In this document: one piece after another, positions 8,477-19,200 of the stretch
How positions within the stretch are numbered: position 1 is the first letter of the stretch
Layout of the letters: every line of letters starts with the position of its first letter
Origin: Liquorilactobacillus mali KCTC 3596 = DSM 20444
GTDB lineage: Bacteria; Bacillota; Bacilli; Lactobacillales; Lactobacillaceae
Length of the DNA stretch: 64,000 nt
Reading direction: 5' to 3'
Assembly (NCBI RefSeq): GCF_000260415.1
Contig: NZ_BACP01000048.1
Span: 1 to 64,000, forward strand
Notes under the pieces: model-generated
Databases searched by the model: none
Told to the model about the DNA's origin: nothing
The model's input: only the letters and a program-made list of their open reading frames with translations
Made by a program: the position numbers and the translations under genes

Positions 8477-9551
8477 CTGTATATCCTCCATTCGTATTCA
8501 ACAGCTTTTGACCGTCTTCACTAAAAATGTAATGGTTTCCTGTGACACTTACAGAGACTCGCTCAGTGGTTGATAAGTTACGAGTGCTGCTAACCTCAAT
8601 TCGAAGTTCCAGTGAATTGTCCAGTTGTGCATGTACAATTGAGTGTGTTCCTAAGTATTCAATATTAGTTACTATGGCATTTGTCTTGGAACTTACTTCG
8701 TCAATTGCGAGCGCATTAGGTCTCACACCAACCAGATAGTTTCCTGCCTTTAGACTATTTGTTATAGAGAATTTTAAGTTGGTTTCAACATCAGAGGGTT
8801 GCTTATTTTCTTTTAAAATTATGGGCAGCAAGTTCATTTGTGGGGTACCGAAGAAACTTGCAACAAAAGTATTTGAGGGAGTGTCGTAAATATTTGAAGC
8901 TGAGTCAATTTGTTGTGCTTTTGCATCATTAAGTACCATAATTCTGTCAGCCATTGTCATTGCTTCAACCTGATCATGAGTGACATAGATGAGTGTTAGA
9001 CCTAGTTTTTGTTGTAATTCACGAATTTCAGAACGCATTTTATTGCGCAATTGTGCATCTAAGTTTGAGAGAGGTTCGTCCATGAGACAGATTTTTGCAT
9101 CGCTAGCAATTGCACGAGCTAGGGCCACACGCTGCCTTTGTCCACCTGAGAGTTCACCTGGTTTACGTTCACTAAAATCTGTTAAATTGACTAGTTCAAG
9201 TGCATGGTTAACACGAGTATTGATTTCAGAGCTGTTCATCTTACGTGCTTTTAGACCAAAAGCCACGTTGTCTTTGACATTCAAAAAAGGGAAAAGGGCA
9301 TAGTTTTGAAAAACCATGGTCAATGCTCGTTCCTGTGGAGGCAGGTTGGTAACATCTTTATCGTCGATTTTTAACTGCCCATTTGAAATGGGAATTAATC
9401 CTGCAATCATACGTAAAAGCGTACTTTTACCACAACCTGACGGACCTACAATAGCGAAGAATTCCCCCGTTGCAATCTTGACGGAAATATCTGAAAGTAT
9501 AAAGTCTGAACCATTATATGTTTTTGAAATATTAATTAATTCAATAGACAT
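8433..9551 (-). CDS. ugpC: UgpC/MsmK-like ABC transporter ATP-binding protein
   Basis: A 372-residue ATPase of the carbohydrate-uptake class that energises the UgpAE channel. It shows Walker A GPSGCGKST (about residues 37-45), the Q-loop FQNYALFP, the signature LSGGQRQR, Walker B ICLMDEP and the switch His in YVTHDQ. The C-terminal third is the regulatory TOBE/MalK-type region, including a VGVRPNAL motif. The ATG at 9551 is preceded by AAGGAG. It is the first gene of the minus-strand ugpCAEB operon, divergent from the dha genes. Such ATPases can serve several sugar permeases, so it may remain useful although ugpE is broken. Confidence 0.88.
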   Translation of the reverse strand: MSIELINISKTYNGSDFILSDISVKIATGEFFAIVGPSGCGKSTLLRMIAGLIPISNGQLKIDDKDVTNLPPQERALTMVFQNYALFPFLNVKDNVAFGLKARKMNSSEINTRVNHALELVNLTDFSERKPGELSGGQRQRVALARAIASDAKICLMDEPLSNLDAQLRNKMRSEIRELQQKLGLTLIYVTHDQVEAMTMADRIMVLNDAKAQQIDSASNIYDTPSNTFVASFFGTPQMNLLPIILKENKQPSDVETNLKFSITNSLKAGNYLVGVRPNALAIDEVSSKTNAIVTNIEYLGTHSIVHAQLDNSLELRIEVSSTRNLSTTERVSVSVTGNHYIFSEDGQKLLNTNGGYTDGNASQEPQLQHSI

Positions 9552-9719
9552 TGCCTTACTCCTTAGTATTTTTGATTTGAAACAACTCAAGTGTAGTTGT
9601 CGCTTGTAAAAGAATTATGTAGTAAATGTAATTGTTTTGTATTTTATATAAATTTAAGCAGAGATATTTGGAAGAAAGAAGGCGATCATGAACAAGATTC
9701 AGTGATTTTTGTACAATAC

Positions 9720-9800
9720 AAAAAGAACTAAGTCAAAAGTTAAATTTTGAGCCAGTCCCTTTGTTGATTTCGGATAAATTGTGTTCCACAGGTTATATTT
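9720..9800. repeat. Degenerate copy of the dispersed repeat
   Basis: CTAAGTCAAAAGTTAAATTTTGAGCCAG at 9728-9755 is a worn form of the hairpin, followed by TTTCGGATAAATTGTGTTCCAC, a version of the linker. It lies between divergent operons, where no terminator is needed. The remainder of 9552-9999 holds the divergent promoters, which I could not define with confidence. Confidence 0.55.
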
Positions 9801-9952
9801 AATTTTAGGTAAAAACATGTAGTTAATAATTATATACTACATCTATCAGTTACGTATTTTGCTAGTTTGCTATTTTTAGTAAGCCTTTTCATTATAACTT
9901 TTATTGTTTTTATGGTAAAAAAGAAGATGTAAGAGGTGTAGCAATATTTTTT

Positions 9953-9966
9953 TGTAAGCGTATTAA
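9953..9966 (+). promoter_or_regulatory. cre-like site upstream of dhaK
   Basis: TGTAAGCGTATTAA matches 12 of 14 positions of the CcpA consensus TGWAANCGNTNWCA. It lies about 35 bp before the dhaK start. Carbon catabolite control of glycerol and dihydroxyacetone genes is common in firmicutes, but the two mismatches leave this uncertain. Confidence 0.35.
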
Positions 9967-9999
9967 TAGTATGAAGCTATTTTGAAGGGAAGTAATTGG

Positions 10000-10995
10000 A
10001 TGAAAAAGATAATTAATAGTCCTGGAGATGTCGTCCCAGAAATGATCGATGGATTGGTTAGGGCATATCCACAATATGTAGAGCGAATACCTGGGACAGA
10101 GGCCGTTGTGAGAAGCAATAAATCTTCAATGGATGGAAAAGTTGGAATCGTGAGTGGAGGTGGGAGTGGGCATGAACCCGCTCATCCCGGCTTTGTAGGT
10201 AAGGGAATGCTAAGTGCAGCAGTCGCAGGTCAAGTATTTACCTCACCAACACCGGATCAAATCTATGAGGCAATCAAGGCTGTAAATACTGGCAGAGGAG
10301 TATTTTTGGTTATTAAAAATTATTCTGGGGATGTTATGAATTTCGATATGGCAAGTGACATGGCAGAATTAGATGATATTCCTGTTAAATCAATAATAGT
10401 TGATGATGATATTGCGGTTGAAAATAGCCTGTATACACAAGGAAGACGTGGAGTTGCTGGGACGGTACTTATGCATAAATTAGTTGGTGCTGCTGCAGAC
10501 CAGGGGGCTTCCCTAGAAGAAATCGAAGAATTAGCAAACAAGGCATTGCCGCATATTAGTACGATTGCAGTTGCTCTATCAGCAGCTACCGTACCTGAGG
10601 TAGGAAAACCCGGATTCGAGCTTGCCGATGATGAAATCGAGTATGGGGTTGGAATCCACAGTGAACCAGGTTATCGGAGGGAAAAGATTAAGACATCCCA
10701 TGAACTTGCTGAAGAATTGGTTTCTAAAATCGATAGAGAACTAAAGCTAGATGCAACACACAGATATGCTATTTTGGTTAATGGTATGGGTGCTACTCCG
10801 TTAATGGAACAATATGTGTTTAGCCATGACTTGTTAGATGAACTTGCTACAAGAAAGATCAAACCGGCTTTTATGAAGGTTGGAAATTATATGACTTCAA
10901 TTGACATGGCTGGCATATCTTTAACAATTTTTGACTTGATTGACGAAAAATGGCTGGATTATTTGAATTACCCAGTTGAAACGATTGCATGGTAG
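10000..10995 (+). CDS. dhaK: PTS-dependent dihydroxyacetone kinase, subunit DhaK
   Basis: A 331-residue cytoplasmic subunit that binds dihydroxyacetone covalently and passes it to the phosphoryl donor DhaL to make dihydroxyacetone phosphate. The N-terminal domain has the GGGSGHEPAHPG motif (residues 53-64). The His that forms the hemiaminal with substrate is His220 in VGIHSEPG. Length and domain content match the PTS-type enzyme, not the single-chain ATP-dependent kinase. The ATG at 10000 follows GAAGGGAAG, and the preceding in-frame TTG has no ribosome site. It is the first gene of dhaKLM-glpF, with 13 bp between its stop and dhaL. Together with GlpF and probably a glycerol dehydrogenase elsewhere, it would feed glycerol carbon into glycolysis. 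Confidence 0.95.
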   Translation: MKKIINSPGDVVPEMIDGLVRAYPQYVERIPGTEAVVRSNKSSMDGKVGIVSGGGSGHEPAHPGFVGKGMLSAAVAGQVFTSPTPDQIYEAIKAVNTGRGVFLVIKNYSGDVMNFDMASDMAELDDIPVKSIIVDDDIAVENSLYTQGRRGVAGTVLMHKLVGAAADQGASLEEIEELANKALPHISTIAVALSAATVPEVGKPGFELADDEIEYGVGIHSEPGYRREKIKTSHELAEELVSKIDRELKLDATHRYAILVNGMGATPLMEQYVFSHDLLDELATRKIKPAFMKVGNYMTSIDMAGISLTIFDLIDEKWLDYLNYPVETIAW

Positions 10996-11008
10996 AAGGA
11001 GAGGGAAA

Positions 11009-11593
11009 ATGATAACAGCTGAGATAGTAGATAAATGGATGAAGTTATTTTATTCAAAAATTAGTGAACAGAAAGCATATTTAAGCGAACTTGATACTCC
11101 AATAGGTGATGGAGATCATGGCAATAACATGATGAGAGGAATGCAGGGAGTTGAAGATAGTCTAGATAAGCTTTCCAATCCAGACTTAAAGACAATTCTT
11201 AAGACAGTTGCGATGGCCTTGATTAGTAAAGTTGGTGGTGCCGCGGGTCCCTTATATGGGACTGCATTCCTAGAAATGGCTAAAAATTGTGAAAAAACAC
11301 AAGCGCCAGCAGAGTTATTTAAACTAGCATTAGAGGGAATTAAAAAGCGTGGTGGAGCAACAACTGGCGATAAGACAATGATTGATGTATGGGCACCAGC
11401 TGTTGCTGCACTAGAAACTGATAGTTTGTCAGTTGAAAAAATTGAAGCAGCAGCTGCTGGAACTAAAGATCTGGTAGCCAAAAAAGGAAGGGCTTCATAT
11501 TTAGGAGAACGTTCAGTTGGCCATTTGGATCCAGGAGCTGTTTCAAGTCAGTATTTATTTGAGAGTTTCATTGAAGCAGGAGGTATTGAATGA
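11009..11593 (+). CDS. dhaL: Dihydroxyacetone kinase ADP-binding subunit DhaL
   Basis: A 194-residue all-helical subunit that keeps a tightly bound ADP, which is rephosphorylated by DhaM and used to phosphorylate the substrate held by DhaK. The Mg-ADP site is visible as LDTPIGDGDHG, with Asp29, Asp34 and Asp36. A GGAAGPLYGTAF segment and the late KGRASYLGERSVGHLDPGA motif are also typical. The ATG at 11009 follows GGAGAGGG. Its stop overlaps the dhaM start by four bases, which suggests coupled, near-equimolar translation. Confidence 0.95.
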   Translation: MITAEIVDKWMKLFYSKISEQKAYLSELDTPIGDGDHGNNMMRGMQGVEDSLDKLSNPDLKTILKTVAMALISKVGGAAGPLYGTAFLEMAKNCEKTQAPAELFKLALEGIKKRGGATTGDKTMIDVWAPAVAALETDSLSVEKIEAAAAGTKDLVAKKGRASYLGERSVGHLDPGAVSSQYLFESFIEAGGIE

Positions 11594-11964
11594 CAAAGAA
11601 AATTGGAATAGTAATTGTTTCACACGTCCCAGAAGTAGCTATGGGCATTCCTAAGTTATTGGAACAGGTTGCAGCTGATGTATCAATTACATCTGCTGGA
11701 GGAACTGATGATAATGAAATAGGTACAAGTGCAGGAAAAATTATGGATGCTTTTGAGCGTAATAAGGCACAGAAATTGCTAGCCTTTTATGATTTGGGAA
11801 GCGCTAAGATGAATTTGGAACTAGCTGTCGAAATGTCTGATAAGAAGGTCAATATATATGATGTTGCCTTAGTCGAGGGAGCATATACGGCGGCTACCCT
11901 ACTAGAGGCTGATGTCACTCTTGAAGATGTTGAAGAGCAATTAGCACCATTAAAAATTAAGTAA
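11590..11964 (+). CDS. dhaM: Dihydroxyacetone kinase phosphotransfer subunit DhaM
   Basis: A 124-residue EIIA-mannose-like domain that takes phosphate from HPr of the PTS and passes it to ADP on DhaL. The phosphorylated residue is His12 in VIVSHVPEVAMG. A typical SAGGTDDNEIGTSAGKI loop and a final LEDVEEQL helix complete the domain. The short length shows it lacks the fused HPr and EI-like domains of the Escherichia coli protein, the usual state in lactic acid bacteria. It begins inside the dhaL stop (ATGA) and ends 12 bp before glpF. Confidence 0.93.
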   Translation: MTKKIGIVIVSHVPEVAMGIPKLLEQVAADVSITSAGGTDDNEIGTSAGKIMDAFERNKAQKLLAFYDLGSAKMNLELAVEMSDKKVNIYDVALVEGAYTAATLLEADVTLEDVEEQLAPLKIK

Positions 11965-11976
11965 GGGGGAAAAATA

Positions 11977-12681
11977 ATGAATGGTTTTTTGGGAGAGTTA
12001 TTTGGAACAGCCGTTTTAATTGTTTTTGGTGTCGGATGTGGAGCAGGGGTCAATTTAAAAAAATCGTATGCTAATGGACAAAATTGGTGGTATATCTCGA
12101 TCGCATGGGGCTTAGCAGTAGCTTTTGGTGTGTATGTTGCCGGAGCATTTGGCTCATTAGGTCATCTTAATCCAGCAGTAACGATTGGGTTCGCATTATT
12201 TGGATTTTTCCCTTGGAACGAAGTCTTACCATATTTATTAGGTCAATTCATAGGTGCCTTTATAGGAGCAGCTATTGTTATATTGCAATATTACCCTCAT
12301 TTCAAAGATTCTAAGACAGTTGAGGAAGGAAACACTGTTGGTATTTTTGCCACTGCACCTGCAATTAATAGTCCGGTTTTCAACTTTTTAAGTGAAGTTA
12401 TCGCGACATTTATTTTCATTTTTACTTTATTAAATCTAGGTAACTTTACTCAAGGGCTCAAGCCTCTAATAGTGGGGTTGCTAATTACTGTTGTCGGTCA
12501 AGCGCTAGGTGGAACAACTGGTTTTGCCCTCAATCCTGCACGTGATTGGGGTCCTAGATTGGCATATACTATTTTACCAGTACCGAATAAAACAAACCCT
12601 AATTGGACATATGCATGGGTTCCAATGGTTGGTCCAATTTTAGGTGGAATTTTAGCAGCCGGATTAGTAGCGATGGTATAA
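11977..12681 (+). CDS. glpF: Glycerol facilitator (aquaglyceroporin)
   Basis: A 234-residue channel of the MIP family with six membrane helices and two half-helices carrying the NPA boxes: HLNPAVTIG (Asn65) and ALNPARDWGPR (Asn186). The Asp after the second NPAR box is the residue usually associated with glycerol rather than strict water channels. It would let glycerol, and possibly dihydroxyacetone, diffuse in for the kinase encoded by the three genes before it. An AAGGGGG ribosome site precedes the ATG. A long hairpin terminator follows. Confidence 0.94.
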   Translation: MNGFLGELFGTAVLIVFGVGCGAGVNLKKSYANGQNWWYISIAWGLAVAFGVYVAGAFGSLGHLNPAVTIGFALFGFFPWNEVLPYLLGQFIGAFIGAAIVILQYYPHFKDSKTVEEGNTVGIFATAPAINSPVFNFLSEVIATFIFIFTLLNLGNFTQGLKPLIVGLLITVVGQALGGTTGFALNPARDWGPRLAYTILPVPNKTNPNWTYAWVPMVGPILGGILAAGLVAMV

Positions 12682-12738
12682 CAATAAGCTTTTTTCGTTA
12701 TTGAGAAATAAAATAGCAAGGTATAAATATATATAATA

Positions 12739-12806
12739 ATCGGCATAGTCCTTAATATTTTGACAATAATCGTGTTGTTAAAATGGGATTGGCCGGTTTT
12801 TTTATT
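12739..12806 (+). terminator. Terminator of the dhaKLM-glpF operon
   Basis: An inner stem of TTTTGACAA with TTGTTAAAA and an outer CGGC with GCCG form a long imperfect hairpin, followed by TTTTTTTATTTT. The inner stem resembles the hairpin of the dispersed repeat. Confidence 0.65.
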
Positions 12807-12934
12807 TTCTAAATAATTACAAGATTCATTGCAAAAATCACATTTTGTTAATTATTGAAATGATAATTATAATATTTATTGTTTTCATTTACAAAGAAGG
12901 GTCAAATATTATTACATAATTTCTATAATTATCC

Positions 12935-13055
12935 CGTGTGAATATATTCTATAAGTCAAAACTTCCATCTAATATTGAATTGTTCATAGCAAGATATCCA
13001 CAATAATTGTTGTGGTGAAGTAGTATTATAATTTTACGGCTTACGTCATACTACT
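12935..13055. repeat. Diverged palindrome part of the dispersed repeat
   Basis: TTCTATAAGTCAAAACTTCC..., a central GAATTGTTCATAGCAAG segment and a closing ACGGCTTACGTCATAC match in order the unit at 29062-29195. It lies in the 610-bp gap before the large adhesin. Confidence 0.55.
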
Positions 13056-13078
13056 GTTGTTTTTATTCCTAGTTGTTT

Positions 13079-13122
13079 TGAAAATCATTCTCACTTTTTG
13101 TTAATTTGATAATCATTATGTT
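13079..13122 (+). promoter_or_regulatory. Two tandem Fur-like boxes upstream of the LPXTG adhesin
   Basis: TGAAAATCATTCTCA (13079-13093) and TGATAATCATTATGT (13108-13122) each match 12 of 14 fixed positions of the 7-1-7 Fur consensus TGATAATNATTATCA. A weaker site, TGATAATTATAATAT, lies at 12861-12875. The gap region is very AT-rich, so some matching is expected by chance, but two near-consensus copies 14 bp apart are notable. Confidence 0.5.
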
Positions 13123-13172
13123 TATAAATTAAAAAATTACGTAAAAAGTAGTCAAATATGATATGTAAAAAC

Positions 13173-13202
13173 TTGATTATCCTTGAAAATGCGAAGTATA
13201 AT
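13173..13202 (+). promoter_or_regulatory. Promoter of the LPXTG adhesin
   Basis: TTGATT at 13173-13178 and TATAAT at 13197-13202 are separated by 18 bp. Transcription would start near 13210, about 80 bp before the GTG start codon. The Fur-like boxes lie 50-95 bp upstream of the -35 element. Confidence 0.6.
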
Positions 13203-13291
13203 GTTGATTGTGAGTAATTTATTATAAAAGGGGTAAAAATTGCTTGCTTTTTTGGATTCTATTGATTTGCATAAAAAAGGGGAGAACAAAT

Positions 13292-16200
13292 GTGAGAAAG
13301 ACAAAATGGTTTGAAAAGATATATTCGGTAATATTATCACTAGTGTTAGTACTACAGATATTTGCTCCAATTATCGAGGCAACAACGACTAATCAAACCA
13401 GTGGCAATTCAAGTTCTGTTAGGCTAGTATCTGCACAACAAGATACCAGCAATGAAAAGCAACTTGATTTGAAACTGCAATTAGATAATACAACTGATCA
13501 AGAACAAACGACTAAGATAGATGTTAGTTCAAAAGACAATGTGAAGTTGAAGAAGGTTACAAATGCAGCTCTGACTGCTAGCGATAATTCCACTTTGCTT
13601 GGACAATATCAAGTTACGGATAGCCAATTGGTTTTGTCAAGCAAAGCTAATGCGACAGGAACCGTAACTCTAAAACTAGATATAGCGGATGATTCATCCT
13701 TGACTGGTACATTGCAATTTGAGTTGCAGTCACAAGAGATTACAGCTAGTTTGAAATCGGCATCAAGTTCATCGAGTACATCAAGTTCGATTAGCTCTTC
13801 CAGCTCGGATACAAACAGTTCGTCAAGTTCAACCAGCTCTTCCAGTTCAGCTACATCAAGCTCAGCAAGTTCATCATCAAGCAAAGTAACACGCGCAGTG
13901 ACAGTGCTTGCGGCAACCAGTGGCAATGATATTACACAATATTTGCCAGATACTTCAAACGGGACAATTATTAATGATGCAACACTTGGTTTTACTGACT
14001 CAGATGGTAAAGCTGTTGATCCTACTGATGTTACAGACGATACTAATTTGAATTTTAATTATAAGTGGTCGATTCCTAATGATTTGAAGGATAATTATCA
14101 GATAAAAGGTGGAGATTACTTTACTTTTAGTCTTCCAGGTGGAATTCAATACAAAGCTGGTACAGGAACGTTAGGAGACTATGGAACTTATGCTATTACC
14201 AGTGATGGTAAGGTAACTTTTACCTTCAATGATAATGTTGATAATGTCAACGATATTAGTGGAGATTTTCATTATACTTCAAGTATTTCGAGTGATTCTT
14301 CAAGCGGAAAACAAGATATTACAATTGACACGACTGATGGGCCAATAGATATTCCATATGTCGTTAAGCCAACCGGCGGCAGTGATATTGCTAAAGCTGG
14401 TACATTAACTGGCGCAAACAGTTCTGGCAATAATCCGACAGGAATTACTTGGGATGTAACAATCAATACAAGTGGTCAAAATCTTAAAAATGCAACTGTG
14501 ACTGATCCTTTACCAGCAGGCACAAATTTGAGTTCCGATTCAAATGCAATCACTATTTATCCACTGACAGTTGATTTAAAAGGTAAGGTGACGGCTACGG
14601 GGACTGCTTTGACTGAAGGAACCGATTATACAGTTGATAAAACAAATGGTAAAATCACGTTTATCGGCAATTATGCAGATACATATCAGGCGTTTAAGAT
14701 TGAATATAAGACGGATATTGACAGCAGTAGTTCTGTTATTCCTAATAATGGTGGCAAAGTACCTTTTACAAATACGGCAACTTTGACTAACAATGGGAAA
14801 GATTCACCAGCATCAGCAACTGTGAATGCTAATTATGGAAAACTGCTTGAAAAATCCTATGATGGACAAGATAAAAATGGTAGTCAGAAATACAACTGGC
14901 ATATTAATTACAATTATGGCGAAAAGAATTTAACATCTGATCAGGCAACATTGGTCGACACTCTTTCAGATGGTCAAGTCTTTTCTGGTACCCCTACATT
15001 AACTTATGAAGATGGTACTGCTGTTCCGTCAGCCGATTATACTGTGAGTTATAGTGCAGACAACTCAACGATGACAATTAAATTTGTTAATGGATTGAAA
15101 CAAGGTGTTAAGGTTGCATATCAATCGCAAGTGACAGCGGCTATTGATGGTAGTACTACCATCAATAACTCAGTTTCGAGTGATGGGCAAACAACTGATA
15201 CAGGTGAGAAGACTGTTAGTCAGCAGGGTTTAACCAAGTCTCTGGGGTCTGTTGACTACAATGCAAAAACTGTTACATGGAATTTTGACATTAATATGGC
15301 ACATCAAGATATGAAGAACTGGTCAATGACGGATCCGGTACCAGATGGATTGACTGTCGACTATAACTCATTTATTTTGAAGGATAAGGATACAAGCGTA
15401 ACACTGACAAATGGGACTGATTATATAGTTACACCGAATGGTAATGGATTCACAATTGCTTTTAAGGGTAACTTGGCTAACAGTGCCAAGGATGAGTACA
15501 CACTAAGTTACAAAACCGGTTTTGAAACGCAAAGATTATCGAATAGTGCCAAGTGGACTAACAGTGCAACCACTACCTGGTACGAGCAGTCAGGCACAGA
15601 GCATACAAATAATAGCAGTGCTGACTTCACTCCTAAAACCGAATTTAAGAATGATGGCAGCAAATCTGGCAGTTACAATGCCGTCTCAAAAAATATTACG
15701 TGGACTGTTGTAACAAACTATAATCAACGAACTTTGACTAATGCCAAGATCGTTGATCCGATTATAGGTGATCAAGATTATGTATCTGACAGTGCTAAAT
15801 TATATGAAGCAACTATTAATCCTAATGGAACATATACTTTGGGTAATCAAGTTAACACTGGTGTCAGTTATGATAGCAGTTCAAAGACAATTACAGCCAA
15901 TTTACCAGAAGGCAGTACTAAAGCGTACGTCTTAACATATGATACGACTTTGGCTGATAAGGTTATTGATCAAGCAACATATGATAATTCAGCAACATAT
16001 ACTAATAATAGTATTTCAAGTACTTTGACAGCAAAAGTTACAGTGCCAAATAGTGGGGATGTTGTCGAAAAAACTGGTCAACAGGACCCAACTGATGCAG
16101 CATACGCTACTTGGAATATCTGGGTTAATAAAGCACAGTCAACTCTAACGGGTGTTGTTGTTAAGGATGAACCTTCGGATAATCAAATTATTGATCAGGA

Positions 16201-19200
16201 TTCCATTGTAATTTATCCAGGTAAGGTATCAGCCAATGGTAGTTTCACTGAAGATAAGGATAATCCACTACAATTAGGTACGGATTACACAATTGATATG
16301 ACAACTGATCAATTGACTGGGAAACAAACATTACAGATTATTTTTAAGAACAAAATTACTACGGCATATTCAATCGATTATCGTTCTTTGATTAACTCAT
16401 CACTTACGAATGATGTTCTTACTAATACAGTTTCTGTAGGTGCTCAAGGTGAAAAAGACGTTTCGGGTAACACAAATGGAACCACAAAGGTAGTAAATAA
16501 CGGTGGCTCAGCTACAGGAAAAAATACAAATCTAGTAATTACCAAATCAGATGCAGATAGTAAGGATGCAATTGCCGGAGCAACTTTTGAGTTGTATGCA
16601 GATGTTTCGGGTAAAAAAGGGCAATTGTTGCGTTCAGGAACAACTGACACTGATGGCCAGTTGCAATGGAATAATTTAAAGTCAGGCAAGTATATTTTAG
16701 TTGAGACTTCCGCACCTGATGGATATGTGATCTCATCAGACTTGGCAAATGGTAAGGAAATTAATGTCAACTATAGTGATGCTAATAGTGATAATCAAGT
16801 CACGCAGTCGATTACTAATGAAAAAGGGAAGATCACGGTTGAAAAAACTGACAGTGATACTGGACATGCATTAGCCGGAGCAACCTTTGATCTGTACAAG
16901 GATGATGGAACACTAGTCAAATCAGGGTTAATGACTGACGAAAATGGTGAGATTAGTTATTCAGGCTTGAACGCTGGTAAATATTATGTGCTCGAGAAAG
17001 ATGCACCTGCGGGTTATGAATTAGATCGGACCAAGCATGAGTTTACAGTCGATGGTAGTGATATTCAGCAAAAAATTAGCGTTAAAGATGCCGAAACAAC
17101 TGGATCAGTTATTCTAACCAAGACAGATAGTGATACTGGTAAAGCATTAACTGGGGCGACTTTCGACTTATATAATGCAGATGGAACAAAAGTTGCGAGT
17201 GGTTTGACAACTGATAACAAGGGGCAGATCACTTATGATGATTTAAAACCAGGGGACTATTACTTTGTTGAAACCGCAGCTCCTGCTGGATATGATTTCA
17301 ATAAAGATACGCATTATGATTTCATTGTTGAATTACAAACAACAGCTAAAGTAGCAACCGTTTCAGCAGGAAATGCAGAAACGACAGGCTCAGTTGTTTT
17401 GACCAAGACAGATAGTGATACAAATCAACCGTTGGCTGGAGCAATTTTTGATTTATACAAGGCAGATGGAACAAAAGTTGCGAATGATTTGACAACTGAC
17501 AGCAGTGGGCAGATCACTTATGATAATTTAAAACCAGGAAATTATTACTTTGTTGAAACCGCAGCTCCTGCTGGATACAATCTTGATAGTAGTAAGAAGA
17601 ACTTTACTGTTGAATTACAGGAAACAGCTAAGGTAGCAACTGTTTCAGCTGCGAATGCAGAAACGACAGGTTCAGTTATTCTAACCAAGACAGATAGTGA
17701 TACTGGTGAACCATTAGTCGGAGCAATCTTTGATTTGTACAAGAAAGATGGAACCAAGATAGAGAGTGATTTGACAACTGACAATAGTGGGCAAATCAAG
17801 GTCAATGGTTTGAAACCAGGAGATTATTACTTTGTAGAGACAAAAGCGCCAGCTGGATATGATCTTGATAACAGTGAAAAGAATTTCACTGTTATATTCC
17901 AGTCTACGGCCCAAGTGGCAACCGTTTCAGCGACAAATGCAGAAACAACTGGTTCAGTTGTTTTGAGCAAGACGGATAGTGATACTGGAAAAGCACTTGC
18001 TGGAGCAACTTTTGATTTGTACAAAGCAGATGGAACAAAGATAGCGAATGGCTTGACGACAGATGCAAAAGGTCAAATTAAGGTTGATGACCTTAAACCA
18101 GGAGATTACTACTTTGTAGAAACCGCAGCACCAGCTGGATATGTACTAGATAGTAGTAAACAAAACTTTACGGTTGAATTACAGAAAACAGTTAAGGTAG
18201 CAACTGTTTCAGCGACAAATGCAGAAAAAACAGGCTCAGTTGTTTTGACCAAGACAGATAGCGATACTGGTAAAGCACTTGCCACAGCAACTTTCGACTT
18301 ATACAAGGCAGACGGAACAAAGATAGCGAGTGGTTTAACTACAGATGCAGAGGGCCAAATTAAGGTAGATAACCTTAAACCAGGAGATTACTACTTCGTA
18401 GAGACAAAGGCACCAGCTGGATATGTACTAGATAGTAGTAAGCAAAACTTTACTGTTGAATTACAAACAACGGCCAAGGTGGCAGTCGTTTCAGCAGCAA
18501 ATGCCGAAACAACTGGTTCAGTTATTCTAACCAAGACAGATAGCGATACTGGAAAAGCACTCGCTGGAGCAACTTTCGACTTATATAAGGCAGACGGAAC
18601 AAAGATAGCGAGTGGCTTAACTACAGATACAGAGGGCCAAATTAAGGTAGATAATCTTAAACCAGGAAACTACTACTTTGTTGAAACCGCAGCTCCAGCT
18701 GGATATGATTTCAATAAAGATACGCATTATGATTTTATTGTTAAATTACAAACAACAGCTAAGGTAGAGACTGTCTCAGCAACAAATGCAGAAAGAACAG
18801 GTTCAGTTGTGCTGACCAAGACGGATAGCGATACTGGAAAAGCACTTGCTGGAGCAATCTTTGACTTATATAAAGCAGATGGTACAAAAGTTGCGAGTGG
18901 CTTAACTACAGATGCAAAAGGACAAATTAAGGTAGATAACCTTAAACCAGGAGACTATTACTTTGTAGAAACAAAGGCACCAGATGGATATGTACTAGAT
19001 AGCAGTAAGCAAAACTTTACTGTTGTATTACAGACGGTGGCAACCATAGCAACTGTTTCAGCGACAAACAAGGAAAAAACGGGTTCAGTAGTACTTACAA
19101 AAGCTGATGGTAATACCGGCAAAGCACTTGTTGGTGCGGTGTTTGATTTATATAAGGCTAATGGAACAAGGATAGCAAGTGGCATCACAACTAATAATAA

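Noticed and set aside
17545-19188. Several minus-strand open frames of 65-86 residues across the adhesin repeats
   Set aside because: They recur with the 282-bp period because the sense repeats recur. They have no ribosome sites, and their composition is that of antisense frames.
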